Positions 49,761-58,779 are shown, numbered from the stretch's first letter. The stretch: DNA of 64,000 nucleotides from Paractinoplanes abujensis (GCF_014204895.1 NZ_JACHMF010000001.1:4836001-4900000), one strand, 5' to 3'. Notes: a model not told the origin generated them from the letters alone. Program-made: numbers and translations.

Positions 49761-50408
49761 CTAGGCCGCCGCGGGCGCCGGTTCCGCCGGCACCGCAGGG
49801 CGCGGCTTGACGGTGCACCACGGCAGGAAGACGTGCACGAGCGGGCCGATGGCGAGAGCGTACGCGACGGTCCCGATGCCGACCGTGCCGCCGAGCAGGA
49901 AACCCGCCCCCAGAACGAGCAGCTCGATCGTGGTGCGCACGAGGCGGACGGAGAGCCGCGGGAAGCGTCCGACGATGCCGGTCATCAGGCCGTCGCGCGG
50001 GCCGGGGCCGAACCGGCTGCCGATGTAGAGGCCGGTGGCCAGCCCGTTGAGCAGGATGCCGCCGACCAGGTAGCCGATCCGTGCGGGGAGCGTGCCGCCG
50101 GCGGGCAGCACGGTCAGCGCGGCGTCCACCGCGAAGCCGACGACGACCAGGTTGGCCAGGGTGCCGAAGCCGGGTTTCTGCCGCAGCGGGATCCAGAGCA
50201 GCAGGATCGGAATGCCGAGCAGGATCACGACCCAGCCGAAACTGATGCCGGTGACCTCGGACAGGCCCTCGTGGAACACGTCCCACGGGTTGAGGCCGAG
50301 CGCCGACTCGATCGTCAGCGCCATGCTGACGCCGTACAGCACCAGCCCGGCGAAAAGCTGGGTCACGCGACGGGTGAGACGACGATCTCCGTTGCCACTC
50401 GGTTTCAT
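49761..50408 (-). CDS. yczE: YczE/YyaS/YitT family membrane protein
   Basis: 215 aa with about five membrane helices. Signature LFAGLVLYGVSMALTIESALGLNPWDVFHEGLSEVTGISFG is diagnostic of the YczE family; NGLATGLYIGSRFGPGPRDGLMTGI follows. Start taken at ATG 50408 (MKPSGNG); an ATG 21 bases upstream is possible. Transcribed divergently from a MocR regulator, the arrangement known for yczE/yczR in Bacilli. Biochemical role unknown. Confidence 0.88.
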   Translation of the reverse strand: MKPSGNGDRRLTRRVTQLFAGLVLYGVSMALTIESALGLNPWDVFHEGLSEVTGISFGWVVILLGIPILLLWIPLRQKPGFGTLANLVVVGFAVDAALTVLPAGGTLPARIGYLVGGILLNGLATGLYIGSRFGPGPRDGLMTGIVGRFPRLSVRLVRTTIELLVLGAGFLLGGTVGIGTVAYALAIGPLVHVFLPWCTVKPRPAVPAEPAPAAA

Positions 50409-50424
50409 GAATGCCACTCTGAGG

Positions 50425-50496
50425 GCCAATTATGCGAAGCTGAAGAGCCAATTCCGCGGAGGTGGATGTGACCACGGCGATACGCGGGGGCCAATT
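50425..50496. promoter_or_regulatory. phased GCCAATT sites in the yczE/yczR intergenic region
   Basis: GCCAATT occurs at 50425-50431, 50447-50453 and 50490-50496, i.e. 22 and 43 bases apart (about two and four helical turns). The last copy sits in the first codons of yczR within a GCCAATTGGC palindrome. The core is the complement of the ATTGGC seen at the other MocR locus. Confidence 0.6.
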
Positions 50497-51922
50497 GGCG
50501 CGCCTGCTCGGTCAGTGGCACTCCCTGCCGGGCCGGCACCGCAGCCCTGACTACGCTGCCCTGGCGGCGGCGGTGCGGGGCCTGCTCAGCGACGGCCGGC
50601 TTCCTCTGGGCGTACGGCTGCCGGCCGAACGGGAACTGGCCGAGTCGCTCGCCGTGAGCCGCACGACGGTCAGCGCGGCCTATCGCACGCTGCGCGAGAC
50701 CGGGCACCTCACCAGCCGTCGCGGGGCCGGCAGCTGGACCACGCTCCCCCACGGCCACCGGGTCGCGACGTCGGGGCTGTGGGCCGCGGGCGACGACCAC
50801 GACATGATCGACCTGGGTGTGGCCGCGTCGGCCGCCCCGGACGAGCTCGTCCCGGCCGCCCGGGCCGCCGCCGACGACCTGCCGCGCTATCTGGGCAGCG
50901 CCGGCTATCACCCGACCGGTCTGATGGAGCTGCGCGACACCGTGGCGGCCGGCTACCGGGCCCGCGGCGTCGCCACCTCGGCCGAGCAGATCCTGATCAC
51001 CGCGGGCACCCAGCAGGCGCTCGACCTGGTGCTGCGGCTGTCGGTGCCGGCCGGCTCCCCCGTGCTGGTGGAGGCGCCGACCTACCCGAACGCCCTGGCC
51101 GCCCTGGCCGCGCGCCGGGCCCGGATCAACACCCACGGGCTGGACGCGGAGACCGGCTGGGACGGCGAGATGCTGCTGGGCGCGCTGCGGCAGACCCGGC
51201 CCCGGCTCTCGTACGTGATCCCGGAGTTCCACAACCCGACCGGGCACCTCATGTCGGCCGACCTGCGCGAGCGCCTGGCCGCCACGGCCCATTCCACCGG
51301 CACGGAGCTGGTGGTCGACGAGTCGTGGGCCGACCTGGCGCTGGAGGGTCAGGAGATGCCGCCGCCGGTGGCCGTGTTCGACCGGCACTCGCGGGTGGTG
51401 TCGATCGGCGGCATGAGCAAGGGTTTCTGGGGCGGTCTGCGGATCGGCTGGGTGCGCGCGTCGGCCCCGCTCGTGCAGCGGCTGGCCGCGATCCGGGTCG
51501 GCGTCGACATGGCCAGCCCGGTGCTGGAGCAACTGGTCGCCGTACGGCTGCTCGACCAGGCCCCGCAAGTGCTCGGCGAGCGGCGGCTGCGGCTGCGGGA
51601 ACGGCGGGACGTGCTGGCCGCGACGCTGCGGCGGCTGCTGCCGGAGTGGAGTTTCGTGCTGCCGCGAGGCGGGGCGTCGTTGTGGGCGGAGCTGGACGGG
51701 CCGATCTCGAGCGCGCTGGCCCGGGCCGCGGAGGACGTCGGCGTACGGCTGGCTCCTGGTCCTCGTTTCGGCTTGGACGGCACGCTCGAGCGTTTCCTGC
51801 GGCTGCCGTTCACGCTGCCGGGCGAGGACCTGACCGAGGCCGTACGCCGGATCGCCTCGGTGCGGCACGACCTGGACCGGGCGTCCGTCCCGTCCTGGCG
51901 CACGCCCTCGGTGATCGCCTAG
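50468..51922 (+). CDS. yczR: MocR family regulator, YczR-like
   Basis: 484 aa: N-terminal GntR winged helix (YAALAAAVRGLLSDGRLPLGVRLPAERELAESLAVSRTTVSAAYRTLRETGHL) and aminotransferase-like domain with GTQQALDLVLRL, EAPTYPNAL, PEFHNPTGHLM and PLP lysine in SIGGMSKGFWGGLRIGW. I prefer GTG 50468, which has GGAGG at a better distance than GTG 50462. Probably controls yczE and itself through the GCCAATT repeats. Confidence 0.9.
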   Translation: MTTAIRGGQLARLLGQWHSLPGRHRSPDYAALAAAVRGLLSDGRLPLGVRLPAERELAESLAVSRTTVSAAYRTLRETGHLTSRRGAGSWTTLPHGHRVATSGLWAAGDDHDMIDLGVAASAAPDELVPAARAAADDLPRYLGSAGYHPTGLMELRDTVAAGYRARGVATSAEQILITAGTQQALDLVLRLSVPAGSPVLVEAPTYPNALAALAARRARINTHGLDAETGWDGEMLLGALRQTRPRLSYVIPEFHNPTGHLMSADLRERLAATAHSTGTELVVDESWADLALEGQEMPPPVAVFDRHSRVVSIGGMSKGFWGGLRIGWVRASAPLVQRLAAIRVGVDMASPVLEQLVAVRLLDQAPQVLGERRLRLRERRDVLAATLRRLLPEWSFVLPRGGASLWAELDGPISSALARAAEDVGVRLAPGPRFGLDGTLERFLRLPFTLPGEDLTEAVRRIASVRHDLDRASVPSWRTPSVIA

Positions 51923-51947
51923 CAGGGCTTTGTCATAGCCCTGCTAG
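51919..51947. terminator. bidirectional terminator containing both stop codons
   Basis: Perfect 11-base stem CTAGCAGGGCT with its complement and a 7-base loop. The TAG of yczR (51920-51922) and the TAG of the convergent flavin-fold gene (51944-51946) are both part of the stem. Confidence 0.85.
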
Positions 51948-52396
51948 ATCTTCCAGACACCGCCGGTCATCAGGGTGCGGCCGGGCAGCTCGTTCTCCTC
52001 GCGCCAGGCCAGCACCCGCTCGGGCCGCAGCACGAGGAAGACGTACGACTCCCCCGCCGTACGGGGATCCCAGTCGTTCTGCTCCGCGTACGCCGCGCCT
52101 TCCTCCTGCGCCTCGGTGACCGGGATCGTCGTCTCCAGCACGGCGTCGATCATCACCACGTCGCGGGTCGTGCCGAGGGCGATGCGCGCCCGTCCGCTCG
52201 CCGTGATGTTGCGTGCGGTCACCATCGTGCGGCCGGTGGCGATCAACAGCCGCTCGCGGAACCAGCCCAGCGTGAGCGGCACCAGATAGGGCTGGTCGCC
52301 GGCGGCGGTGGACACCCATGCGTCGGCCACCGGACTGCTCAATCGGGCGAGCACGTCCGCTTTGCGCTGTTCGAGGGACCGCGGTTCGTCCGGCAT
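51944..52396 (-). CDS. pyridoxamine 5'-phosphate oxidase-fold protein (FMN/F420-binding type)
   Basis: 150 aa split-barrel protein. LSSPVADAWVSTAAGDQPYLVPLTLGWFRERLLIATGRTMVTARNI and ARIALGTTRDVVMIDAVLE are typical of small PPOX-family reductases in actinobacteria, many of which use F420 or FMN; the cofactor is not certain. ATG start. It is convergent with yczR and divergent from the SigJ-like gene. Confidence 0.85.
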   Translation of the reverse strand: MPDEPRSLEQRKADVLARLSSPVADAWVSTAAGDQPYLVPLTLGWFRERLLIATGRTMVTARNITASGRARIALGTTRDVVMIDAVLETTIPVTEAQEEGAAYAEQNDWDPRTAGESYVFLVLRPERVLAWREENELPGRTLMTGGVWKI

Positions 52397-52440
52397 CGTC
52401 GTAGCCTAAAGCCTGCTTCACAACGGGGGTGGGGGCGACG

Positions 52441-53298
52441 ATGAACGAGCTCGACGTGCTGGCCGCCCGCTTCGAGCGGGACCGGGCCCACTTGCGCACC
52501 GTCGCTCAGCGCATCCTCGGCTCGGCCGACGAGGCGGACGACGCGGTGCAGGAGGCGTGGATGCGCCTGAGCCGCAGCGACACCGGCGACGTCGGCAACC
52601 TGACCGGCTGGCTGACCACTGTCGTCTCGCGGATCTGCCTCGACATGCTGCGCTCGCGGGCGTCGCGCCGGGAGGACCTGGCCGAGCTGCCGGAGGACCT
52701 GCCGGTCGCCACGCCCGGGCCGGAGCAACAGGCCGTCCAGTACGACGCCATCGGGCCCGCGCTGCTGCTGGTGCTCGACACGCTGGGGCCGAGCGAGCGG
52801 CTGGCGTTCGTGCTGCACGACACGTTCGCGGTGCCCTTCGGCGAGATCGCCACGATCGTCGGCTGCTCACCGGCGGCGGCCCGGCAACTGGCCAGCCGGG
52901 CGCGGCGGCGGGTGCAGGGGCAGACGGCCGTCGGCGCGCCCGACGTCGAGCGCCGCCGCGAGATCGTGGAGGCGTTCCTGGCCGCGGCGCAGGGCGGCGA
53001 CTTCGAGCGGCTGCTCACGCTGCTCGACCCCGAGGTGGTGCTGCGGGCCGACGCGGCGTCGGTGCGCATGGGCGCGGCCGAGATCGTGAACGGCGCGGCC
53101 GGGGTGGCCGGGGTGTTCAACGGGCGGGCCCACGCGGCCACCGTCGCGCTCGTCGACGGCGTCCCCGGGCTGGTGTGGGCCTCCGACGGTCAGGTGCGGG
53201 TCGTCTTCCGGCTGGTGTTCGACGACGACGCGGGCCGGATCGCGGGCATCGAGCAGGTGGCCGACCCGTCGCGCATCGCCGGCGTGCGGATCGCCTGA
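52441..53298 (+). CDS. SigJ-like ECF41-type sigma factor with SnoaL-like domain
   Basis: 285 aa. Region 2: FERDRAHLRTVAQRILGSADEADDAVQEAWMRLSR; region 4: LGPSERLAFVLHDTFAVPFGEIATIVGCSPAAARQLASRARRRV. The C-terminal ~110 residues (EIVEAFLAAAQGGDFERLLTLLDPEVVLRAD...) are an NTF2/SnoaL-like domain that in ECF41 factors modulates activity in place of an anti-sigma factor. Start ATG 52441 after GGGGGCG; GTG 52429 is possible. The usual ECF41 partner (a DGPF or carboxymuconolactone-decarboxylase gene) is not next to it here. Confidence 0.9.
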   Translation: MNELDVLAARFERDRAHLRTVAQRILGSADEADDAVQEAWMRLSRSDTGDVGNLTGWLTTVVSRICLDMLRSRASRREDLAELPEDLPVATPGPEQQAVQYDAIGPALLLVLDTLGPSERLAFVLHDTFAVPFGEIATIVGCSPAAARQLASRARRRVQGQTAVGAPDVERRREIVEAFLAAAQGGDFERLLTLLDPEVVLRADAASVRMGAAEIVNGAAGVAGVFNGRAHAATVALVDGVPGLVWASDGQVRVVFRLVFDDDAGRIAGIEQVADPSRIAGVRIA

Positions 53299-53310
53299 AA
53301 GAGCGGAAGA

Positions 53311-53336
53311 CCGGTTCCCCCGTACGGGGAAACCGG
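53311..53336. terminator. hairpin between SigJ-like gene and fadD
   Basis: CCGGTT-CCCCC and GGGG-AAACCGG arms around GTAC form a strong stem with one bulge, between convergent stops. It contains one of the many CGTACG palindromes. Confidence 0.7.
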
Positions 53337-53353
53337 CCGCTTCTGTCATGTGC

Positions 53354-55177
53354 TCAGATCTGCGCGAGCGAGCCCGCGTACATCTTGTCGATCTGCTCGG
53401 CGAAGTTGGCCTCGACCGACCGCCGCTTGATCTTCATCGACGGCGTGATCTCGCCGGCCTCGATGCTGAGGTCGCGCGGGAGGATCGCGAACTTCTTGAT
53501 CGTCTCCCAGCGGTTGAGCTTGGCGTTGAGCTCGGCCACGTAACCCTCGACCATCTTCTCGGTCTCGGGGGCGGCCACGATCTCCTCGTAGCTCTTGCCG
53601 GCCAGGGGTCCGTTAGCCGCCCAGCCCTTGATCGCGTCCTCGTCGAGCGAGATCAGCATGGTGACGAAGTTGCGGGCCTGGCCCACCACGACCGCCTGCG
53701 ACGTGTACGGGCAGACCGCCTTGAACTGGCCCTCGATCGCGCTGGGGGCGATGTACTTGCCGCCCGACGTCTTGACCAGGTCCTTCTTGCGGTCGGTGAT
53801 CTTGAGGAAGCCGTCCGCGTCGACCTCGCCGATGTCCCCGGTGCGCAGGAAGCCGTCCTCGGTGAAGGCCTCGGCCGTCTCCTGCGGCAGATCGTGGTAG
53901 CCCCGCATGACCGGCTTGCCGCGCAGCAGCACCTCGCCGTCCGCGTCGATCTTGCACTCGAGGTCACCCAGCGGCAGGCCCACCGTGCCGATCTTGAGCT
54001 TGTTGAGCCGGTTCACGAAGTTGGCCGCGCTGCTCTCGGTCAGGCCGTAACCCTCCATGATCGGCAGGTTGGCGGCCGCGAAGAACTCGGCGATCTCGCG
54101 GCTGAGCGGGGCCGACCCGCTGACCAGCACGCGCAGGCGGCCGCCGAGCCGGGTCTGCAGCTTCGAGAAGACCAGCTTCTCGGCCACGGAATACTTCAGC
54201 TTGAGCGCACCCGGCAGCGGCTTACCCGCCTGCTCGAGCGCGACCTTCTGCTTGCCGGTGGCCACCGCCCAGTGGAAGATCTTGACCTTGGCCCCGCTGC
54301 CGGCCAGCGCCGTGGTGACCGTCTTGTTGTAGACCTTCTCGAAGATGCGCGGGGCGGCGCACATCAGCGTCGGCTTGACCACCGAGAGCATGTCGACGAG
54401 CTTGTCGACGCGGCCGTCGACATAGGTCGGGACGCCCACGTGGATGATGCCGCAGAGCAGCGTCTTGCCGAACGAGTGCGACAGCGGCAGCCACAAATAC
54501 TGCAGGTCGGTCGACTCGAACAGGCCGAGATCCTGCTGGGCGACACCCTCCCACGTCCAGCCCGCGTGCAGCAGCTGCACACCCTTGGGGCGGCCGGTGG
54601 TGCCGGAGGTGTAGATGAGGGTGGCCAGGTGCTCGGGGCCGATGCTCTCGACCACCTCGTCGATCAGGGTGGGGCGCTCCCGCAGGACGGCGGCGCCACG
54701 CACCTCGAGGTCGGCCAGCGTCATCTGCGGCGGGGTGGCACCGGCGTCGGCCGGGCCGTCGATGAGCACGACGTTCGTGACGTCGGTGTCGACCCCTGCG
54801 ATCTTGAGCGCCTGCTTCGCGTTCTCGGCGATCAGCACCTTGGAACCGGAGTTGGCGACGATGTAGCTCGCGTCCTCGGGCTCAGTCGTCGGGTAGACCG
54901 TCGTGGTGGCCGCGCCGGCGCAGTTGATGCCCAGGTCGGCCAGGACCCACTCGAAGCGGGTGCCGGAGAGGATGGCCACCCTGTCCTCGAGGCCGACGCC
55001 GAGGTCGCGCAAGCCCGCCGCGATCGCCGAGGCCCGCTCGCCGACCTGCGCCCACGTGAACCAGACCATGCCCGTGTCGTCGGCATTCGGCACGGCGAAC
55101 GCCTGGCCGTTGGGGGTGGCGGCGACACGCTTGAAGAACATGTCGGGGATCGACCGGTAGGGAACCTCAACTGCCAT
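53354..55177 (-). CDS. long-chain fatty acid-CoA ligase (FadD15-like)
   Basis: 607 aa. Activates fatty acids to acyl-CoA with ATP. AMP-binding signature TLIYTSGTTGRPKGVQL (~residues 180-196), PLSHSFGKTLL, GYGLTESSAANFVN, and the hinge TGDIGEVDADGFLKITDRKKDLVKTSGGKYI. Start ATG 55177 (MAVEVPYRSIPDMFFKR), after AAGGCGG; an open frame runs to 55450 but is poorly protein-like and has no homologous start. Confidence 0.95.
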   Translation of the reverse strand: MAVEVPYRSIPDMFFKRVAATPNGQAFAVPNADDTGMVWFTWAQVGERASAIAAGLRDLGVGLEDRVAILSGTRFEWVLADLGINCAGAATTTVYPTTEPEDASYIVANSGSKVLIAENAKQALKIAGVDTDVTNVVLIDGPADAGATPPQMTLADLEVRGAAVLRERPTLIDEVVESIGPEHLATLIYTSGTTGRPKGVQLLHAGWTWEGVAQQDLGLFESTDLQYLWLPLSHSFGKTLLCGIIHVGVPTYVDGRVDKLVDMLSVVKPTLMCAAPRIFEKVYNKTVTTALAGSGAKVKIFHWAVATGKQKVALEQAGKPLPGALKLKYSVAEKLVFSKLQTRLGGRLRVLVSGSAPLSREIAEFFAAANLPIMEGYGLTESSAANFVNRLNKLKIGTVGLPLGDLECKIDADGEVLLRGKPVMRGYHDLPQETAEAFTEDGFLRTGDIGEVDADGFLKITDRKKDLVKTSGGKYIAPSAIEGQFKAVCPYTSQAVVVGQARNFVTMLISLDEDAIKGWAANGPLAGKSYEEIVAAPETEKMVEGYVAELNAKLNRWETIKKFAILPRDLSIEAGEITPSMKIKRRSVEANFAEQIDKMYAGSLAQI

Positions 55178-55511
55178 CGGCGCCGCCTTATGTCCAGATT
55201 TTGCGGGGGAGTTAACTTCGGAGTAACCAGAGGGTATTGGCACGGCGGCGGGAGGGCTAGTGCCGCCCCGGCACCGGCCGCGACCGGGAATACTGCGGTC
55301 AAGTCTATCGACCGCCGCTTCGTCCGGTCTCACGACGTGAAACGTGCCCGGCGGGCAGGGCGTCCATGATCGCGTACGGGGATTGGGGGGTTTTGACCGA
55401 TACTGTGACCGGAGCCACTTCCCGCGTTTTCTCAGTACATTTTCAGTCAATGTAAGCGGCCACCCACGGTCGGTGGCGGTCCTGGGCAGGCTCGGTAATC
55501 AGGTTCGGAAA
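55178..55511. other. 334-bp gap between fadD and the phosphotransferase
   Basis: Holds the fadD promoter region and, at the far end, three 13-bp repeats of the phosphotransferase 3' end. An AT-richer patch around 55420-55455 (TTTTCTCAGTACATTTTCAGTCAA) is the most promoter-like part. No gene seen. Confidence 0.5.
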
Positions 55512-55523
55512 TCAGGCTCGGTG
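55485..55523. repeat. 13-bp tandem repeat across the phosphotransferase stop codon
   Basis: Three 13-base units (55485-55497, 55498-55510, 55511-55523) of the type ACCGAGCCTGATT on the minus strand, each differing at about three positions. The unit nearest the gene encodes ...R-A-stop; the others repeat the stop-like TGA or TGC in the 3' region. Confidence 0.75.
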
Positions 55524-56414
55524 ATCGGTGAAGATCTCGTTCAGGTCGTGCAGCGTGTCAGGCGCCGGGCGGCCGGTCTCGTCGAGCGAGTTGGCGCAGG
55601 TGGACAGGCTCTTCCACAACGCCCACCCCCGTCCCCGCAGCCAGCTGTCCTCGTCGATGCCGAGCCGCCGCCGGAAGGCCTCGCGACCCGCTGAGGTCAG
55701 CAGCGTCCAGGCCACGGCGTAATCGCAGGACGGGTCGCCCACCCCGCACGTCCCGAAGTCGATGACCGCGCCCAGCTTCCCGTCCCGCAGCAGGAGGTTG
55801 CCCGGCGCCACGTCTCCGTGGAACCAGCGCACCGACCCGTCCCACGGCACCTCGAGCGCCTGTCCCCAGATCTCGCGGGCGAGCCCGACGTCGATGATCC
55901 CGTCCAGCACGGCCAGGGCATCCGTGGCCAGCCCGTCGAAGACCGTCAGCGGTCCGCCCCGGAACCAGTTGTGGGTGCCCGGCGCGGGCCCCTCCGCCGG
56001 GTCGATCTCTTGCAACGCGGCGAGGAACTCGGCCAGGTCGAGGGCGAACCGGACCGGGTCGGCGATCTCCGCGGCCCGCGCCCGCCTGCCGTCGAGCCAC
56101 CGGTAGACCGACCACGGGAACGGATAGCCCTCCCCCGGCGCGCCCAGGGCCAGCGGCACCGGCACGGGCCGGGGCAGCCGGCCGGCGAAGAACGGCAGCC
56201 AGCGATGTTCTTTCTCCACGGCCTGGGCGTACTCGGCCGCGCTGGGCAGGCGCAAGGACATCTCGGAGCCGAGGTGGAAGGTGAGGTTGTCCCACCCGCC
56301 GTTGGCCACGGGCCGGACGGGCAGGCCGGCCCACTGCGGAAACTGACTGCCGACCAGCCGCCGGGCCTGATCCACTTCGACGGTGAGCCGCTGAGGTGCG
56401 GGGCCGAGGCTCAT
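55512..56414 (-). CDS. aminoglycoside/macrolide phosphotransferase-family kinase
   Basis: 300 aa. Brenner motif WFHGDVAPGNLLL and the Mg-binding DFGTCGVGDPSCDYAVAW define the APH family; the N-lobe has VRPVANGGWDNLTFHLGSEMSLRLP. The substrate may be an antibiotic or a small metabolite; resistance cannot be concluded from sequence. ATG overlaps the MerR stop by 4 bases. Its own stop lies in a 13-bp tandem repeat. Confidence 0.88.
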   Translation of the reverse strand: MSLGPAPQRLTVEVDQARRLVGSQFPQWAGLPVRPVANGGWDNLTFHLGSEMSLRLPSAAEYAQAVEKEHRWLPFFAGRLPRPVPVPLALGAPGEGYPFPWSVYRWLDGRRARAAEIADPVRFALDLAEFLAALQEIDPAEGPAPGTHNWFRGGPLTVFDGLATDALAVLDGIIDVGLAREIWGQALEVPWDGSVRWFHGDVAPGNLLLRDGKLGAVIDFGTCGVGDPSCDYAVAWTLLTSAGREAFRRRLGIDEDSWLRGRGWALWKSLSTCANSLDETGRPAPDTLHDLNEIFTDHRA

Positions 56415-56938
56415 CGGGCCGGCTCCGCGATCCGGGCCCCGGCCGGTGAGGCGGCCGCGGCGGTGGCGGCCACCAACTCGGCCGCGACCGGGCCGCGCGG
56501 GAGGTCTTCGGGCGAGCGGGCCGCCTGCCCGGTGCGGGTGCGGGCGGCCGGCTGGGGCAGGCTCCACAGCTCGCGTTCCCGGCCGACGCCGCGTTCGCTC
56601 ACCCCGATCCGGCGCAGCTCGTCCAGGTAGCCGGCCACCTCGGGCGACACGAACAGCCGATCACCGCCGGTCACCTGAGCAACCCTTTCCCTCGTACGGG
56701 CAATCTGCTCGATCGCGGCCGCGAACCCCTCCGGGCCGGCCGCCGGCAGCTCGCCGATGCGGGCCAGCGTCCTGATCCTCACGAGCTGGATGGCGTCGCC
56801 GGCGCCGTAGCGGTGGTAACCCGAGGCGTCCCGTTCGGGTTCGGGCAGCAGCCCCGGGCCGTGGTGGACGCGTACGGCTTTGATCGTCACGCCCGCGCAC
56901 GAGGCGAGCCGGCCGATCGTGAGCAGTAGGGTCGCCAT
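56411..56938 (-). CDS. MerR family regulator, internally shortened
   Basis: 175 aa. The helix-turn-helix TIGRLASCAGVTIKAVRVHHGPGLLPEPERDASGYHRYG is well kept, and GGDRLFVSPEVAGYLDELRRIGVSERGVGRERELW matches the effector part of a common actinobacterial MerR group. Between them, however, the region after RTLARIG seems to lack residues normally present in the third helix and the dimer coiled coil, and the C-terminus diverges after RELW. It may be a degraded or specialised copy. Start ATG 56938. Coupled to the phosphotransferase. Confidence 0.75.
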   Translation of the reverse strand: MATLLLTIGRLASCAGVTIKAVRVHHGPGLLPEPERDASGYHRYGAGDAIQLVRIRTLARIGELPAAGPEGFAAAIEQIARTRERVAQVTGGDRLFVSPEVAGYLDELRRIGVSERGVGRERELWSLPQPAARTRTGQAARSPEDLPRGPVAAELVAATAAAASPAGARIAEPAR

Positions 56939-57101
56939 GGTCCGCATCGTGTCAGACCCACCGGGCCAGGCGCTCACCCGACGATCGATACGCGCCGTTG
57001 TCGTGCTCGCCCGGCGCGAACAGCGTGCCGCACCCGCGGTCGAGCCGGTCCACACAGGCCGCCGGCGCGTCCGGCCCGCAGGGTCAAGGTCAAGACCGGC
57101 T

Positions 57102-57863
57102 TCAGCGTACGGGCGTGCCGGTCGCTCGCAGCGAGTCCTTGACCTCACCGATGGTCAGCTCGCCGAAGTGGAACACGCTGGCCGCCAGCACCGCGTCGGC
57201 CCCGGCCGTGACCGCGGGCGGGAAGTGCTCGGCCTTGCCCGCACCACCGCTGGCGATGACCGGGATGTCGACGACCTTGCGGACCGCGGCGATCAGATCG
57301 AGGTCGAACCCGGCCTTGGTGCCGTCGGCGTCCATCGAGTTGAGCAGGATCTCGCCGGCCCCGAGGTCAGCGACCCGCGCAGCCCACTCGATCGCGTCGA
57401 GCCCCGCGCTGCGCCGCCCGCCGTGCGTGGTGACCTCCCACCCGCTGGGCTGCCCGGCGGAGCGCCGCACGTCGAGCGAGAGCACGAGCACCTGGTTGCC
57501 GAACCGGGACGCGATCTCCTCGATCAACGATGGCCGCGCGATGGCCGCCGTGTTGACCCCGACCTTGTCGGCGCCCGCCCGCAGCAGCACGTCGACGTTC
57601 TCGACCGAGCGCACGCCCCCGCCCACGGTCAGCGGGATGAAGACCGATTCCGCCGTACGCCGGACGACGTCGAGCATCGTGCCGCGAGCATCGGAGGACG
57701 CCGTCACGTCGAGGAAGGTCAGCTCGTCGGCGCCGGCCTCGTCGTAGGCCGCGGCCAGCTCGACCGGGTCGCCGGCGTCGCGCAGGTCGACGAAATTGAC
57801 CCCCTTGACCACGCGCCCCGCATCCACGTCGAGGCAGGGGATCACGCGCACGGCAACCGTCAT
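57102..57863 (-). CDS. hisF: imidazole glycerol phosphate synthase, cyclase subunit
   Basis: 253 aa TIM barrel. Catalytic Asp12 in [16 protein letters not shown] and the second Asp in [19 protein letters not shown]; phosphate-binding motifs [11 protein letters not shown] and [10 protein letters not shown]. Works with HisH (60873-61493). Unusually, its ATG overlaps the stop of an EamA exporter gene by 4 bases, so it appears to be expressed from that promoter rather than from the his operon. Confidence 0.97.
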   Translation of the reverse strand: MTVAVRVIPCLDVDAGRVVKGVNFVDLRDAGDPVELAAAYDEAGADELTFLDVTASSDARGTMLDVVRRTAESVFIPLTVGGGVRSVENVDVLLRAGADKVGVNTAAIARPSLIEEIASRFGNQVLVLSLDVRRSAGQPSGWEVTTHGGRRSAGLDAIEWAARVADLGAGEILLNSMDADGTKAGFDLDLIAAVRKVVDIPVIASGGAGKAEHFPPAVTAGADAVLAASVFHFGELTIGEVKDSLRATGTPVR

Positions 57864-58735
57864 GCCTCTACCCTAACCAGCCTGGGAACTGGCTTTTTGG
57901 CCAGTCCCAGCAGGATGCCGCCGATCACCAGCACGCCCCCGGCGACGTCCACGGCGTGGATCCGCTCGCCCAGGAAGATCGCGGCCGAGGCCATGCCGAA
58001 GAACGGGACGAGCATCGAGAACGGCGCGACGGTCGAAGCCCCGTACGCGTTGAGCAGGTTGCCCCAGACCGCGAACCCGGCCAGCGTCGAGATCAGCCCG
58101 ACGTAGAGCAGCGCCACCAGTGCGGACAGGTCGAACGAGCGCAGCGCGGCCAGGTCGGCCGACGGGCCGTCGATCAGCAGCGACAGCACGATCAGCGGGC
58201 CCGAGGCGACGGCGCTGACCCAGACCATGAAGCGCAAAGTGTCGGGCGGCGAGGCCTTGCGGGTGGCGACGTTGGACAGGCCCCAGCACGCGGCCGCCCC
58301 CACGACCAGCAGGAACGCCCCGAACGCGGCACCCATCCGGGTCGCCACCAGACCCACCCCGGCCACCGCGACGGCCAGCCCGGCCAGCTGCACCGGGCGC
58401 GGCCGCTCGCGCAGCAGCAGCACGGCGAAGACCACCGTGAAGACGGCCTGGCTCTGCAGCACCAGCGAGCTCAGCCCGGCCGGCATCCCGGCCGCCATGC
58501 CCGCGAACAGCAACGAGAACTTGGTGACGCCGAGGATCAGGCCGACCGCGATGATCCAGCGCCACGGCACCTGCGGCTTGCCGGCGAACAGCACGGCCGG
58601 GAAAGCGGCCAGGGTGAAACGCAACGCGTTGAACAGCAGCGGCGGGAAGTGATCGAGGCCCACGTCGATCATGACGAAGTTGAAGCCCCAGATCGCCATG
58701 ACGGCGACGGCCAGCCCGATGTCGCGTGGTCTCAT
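57860..58735 (-). CDS. EamA/DMT family exporter
   Basis: 291 aa with ten membrane helices in two EamA repeats ([43 protein letters not shown] and ...[18 protein letters not shown]). The family exports amino acids or metabolites (e.g. cysteine/O-acetylserine, threonine). A divergent LysR gene (58807) is the likely activator. Its stop overlaps the hisF start. Confidence 0.9.
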   Translation of the reverse strand: MRPRDIGLAVAVMAIWGFNFVMIDVGLDHFPPLLFNALRFTLAAFPAVLFAGKPQVPWRWIIAVGLILGVTKFSLLFAGMAAGMPAGLSSLVLQSQAVFTVVFAVLLLRERPRPVQLAGLAVAVAGVGLVATRMGAAFGAFLLVVGAAACWGLSNVATRKASPPDTLRFMVWVSAVASGPLIVLSLLIDGPSADLAALRSFDLSALVALLYVGLISTLAGFAVWGNLLNAYGASTVAPFSMLVPFFGMASAAIFLGERIHAVDVAGGVLVIGGILLGLAKKPVPRLVRVEA

Positions 58736-58779
58736 GGGCCTAGCTTGAGCCGTTCAACTGTTAAGCACTATCGAATACT

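Noticed and set aside
55178..55450. N-terminal extension of the FadD15-like enzyme
   Set aside because: Residues there are Arg/Pro/Gly-rich without family similarity, and the family starts at MAVEVPYRS.
55512..56414. Certain antibiotic-resistance gene
   Set aside because: The APH fold is clear but substrates of such chromosomal kinases vary; resistance cannot be inferred from sequence.
57060..57100. MerR operator from the GGTCAAGGTCAAGACC repeat
   Set aside because: The direct repeat is present but no 19-bp spaced -35/-10 pair was found, so the assignment is too weak.
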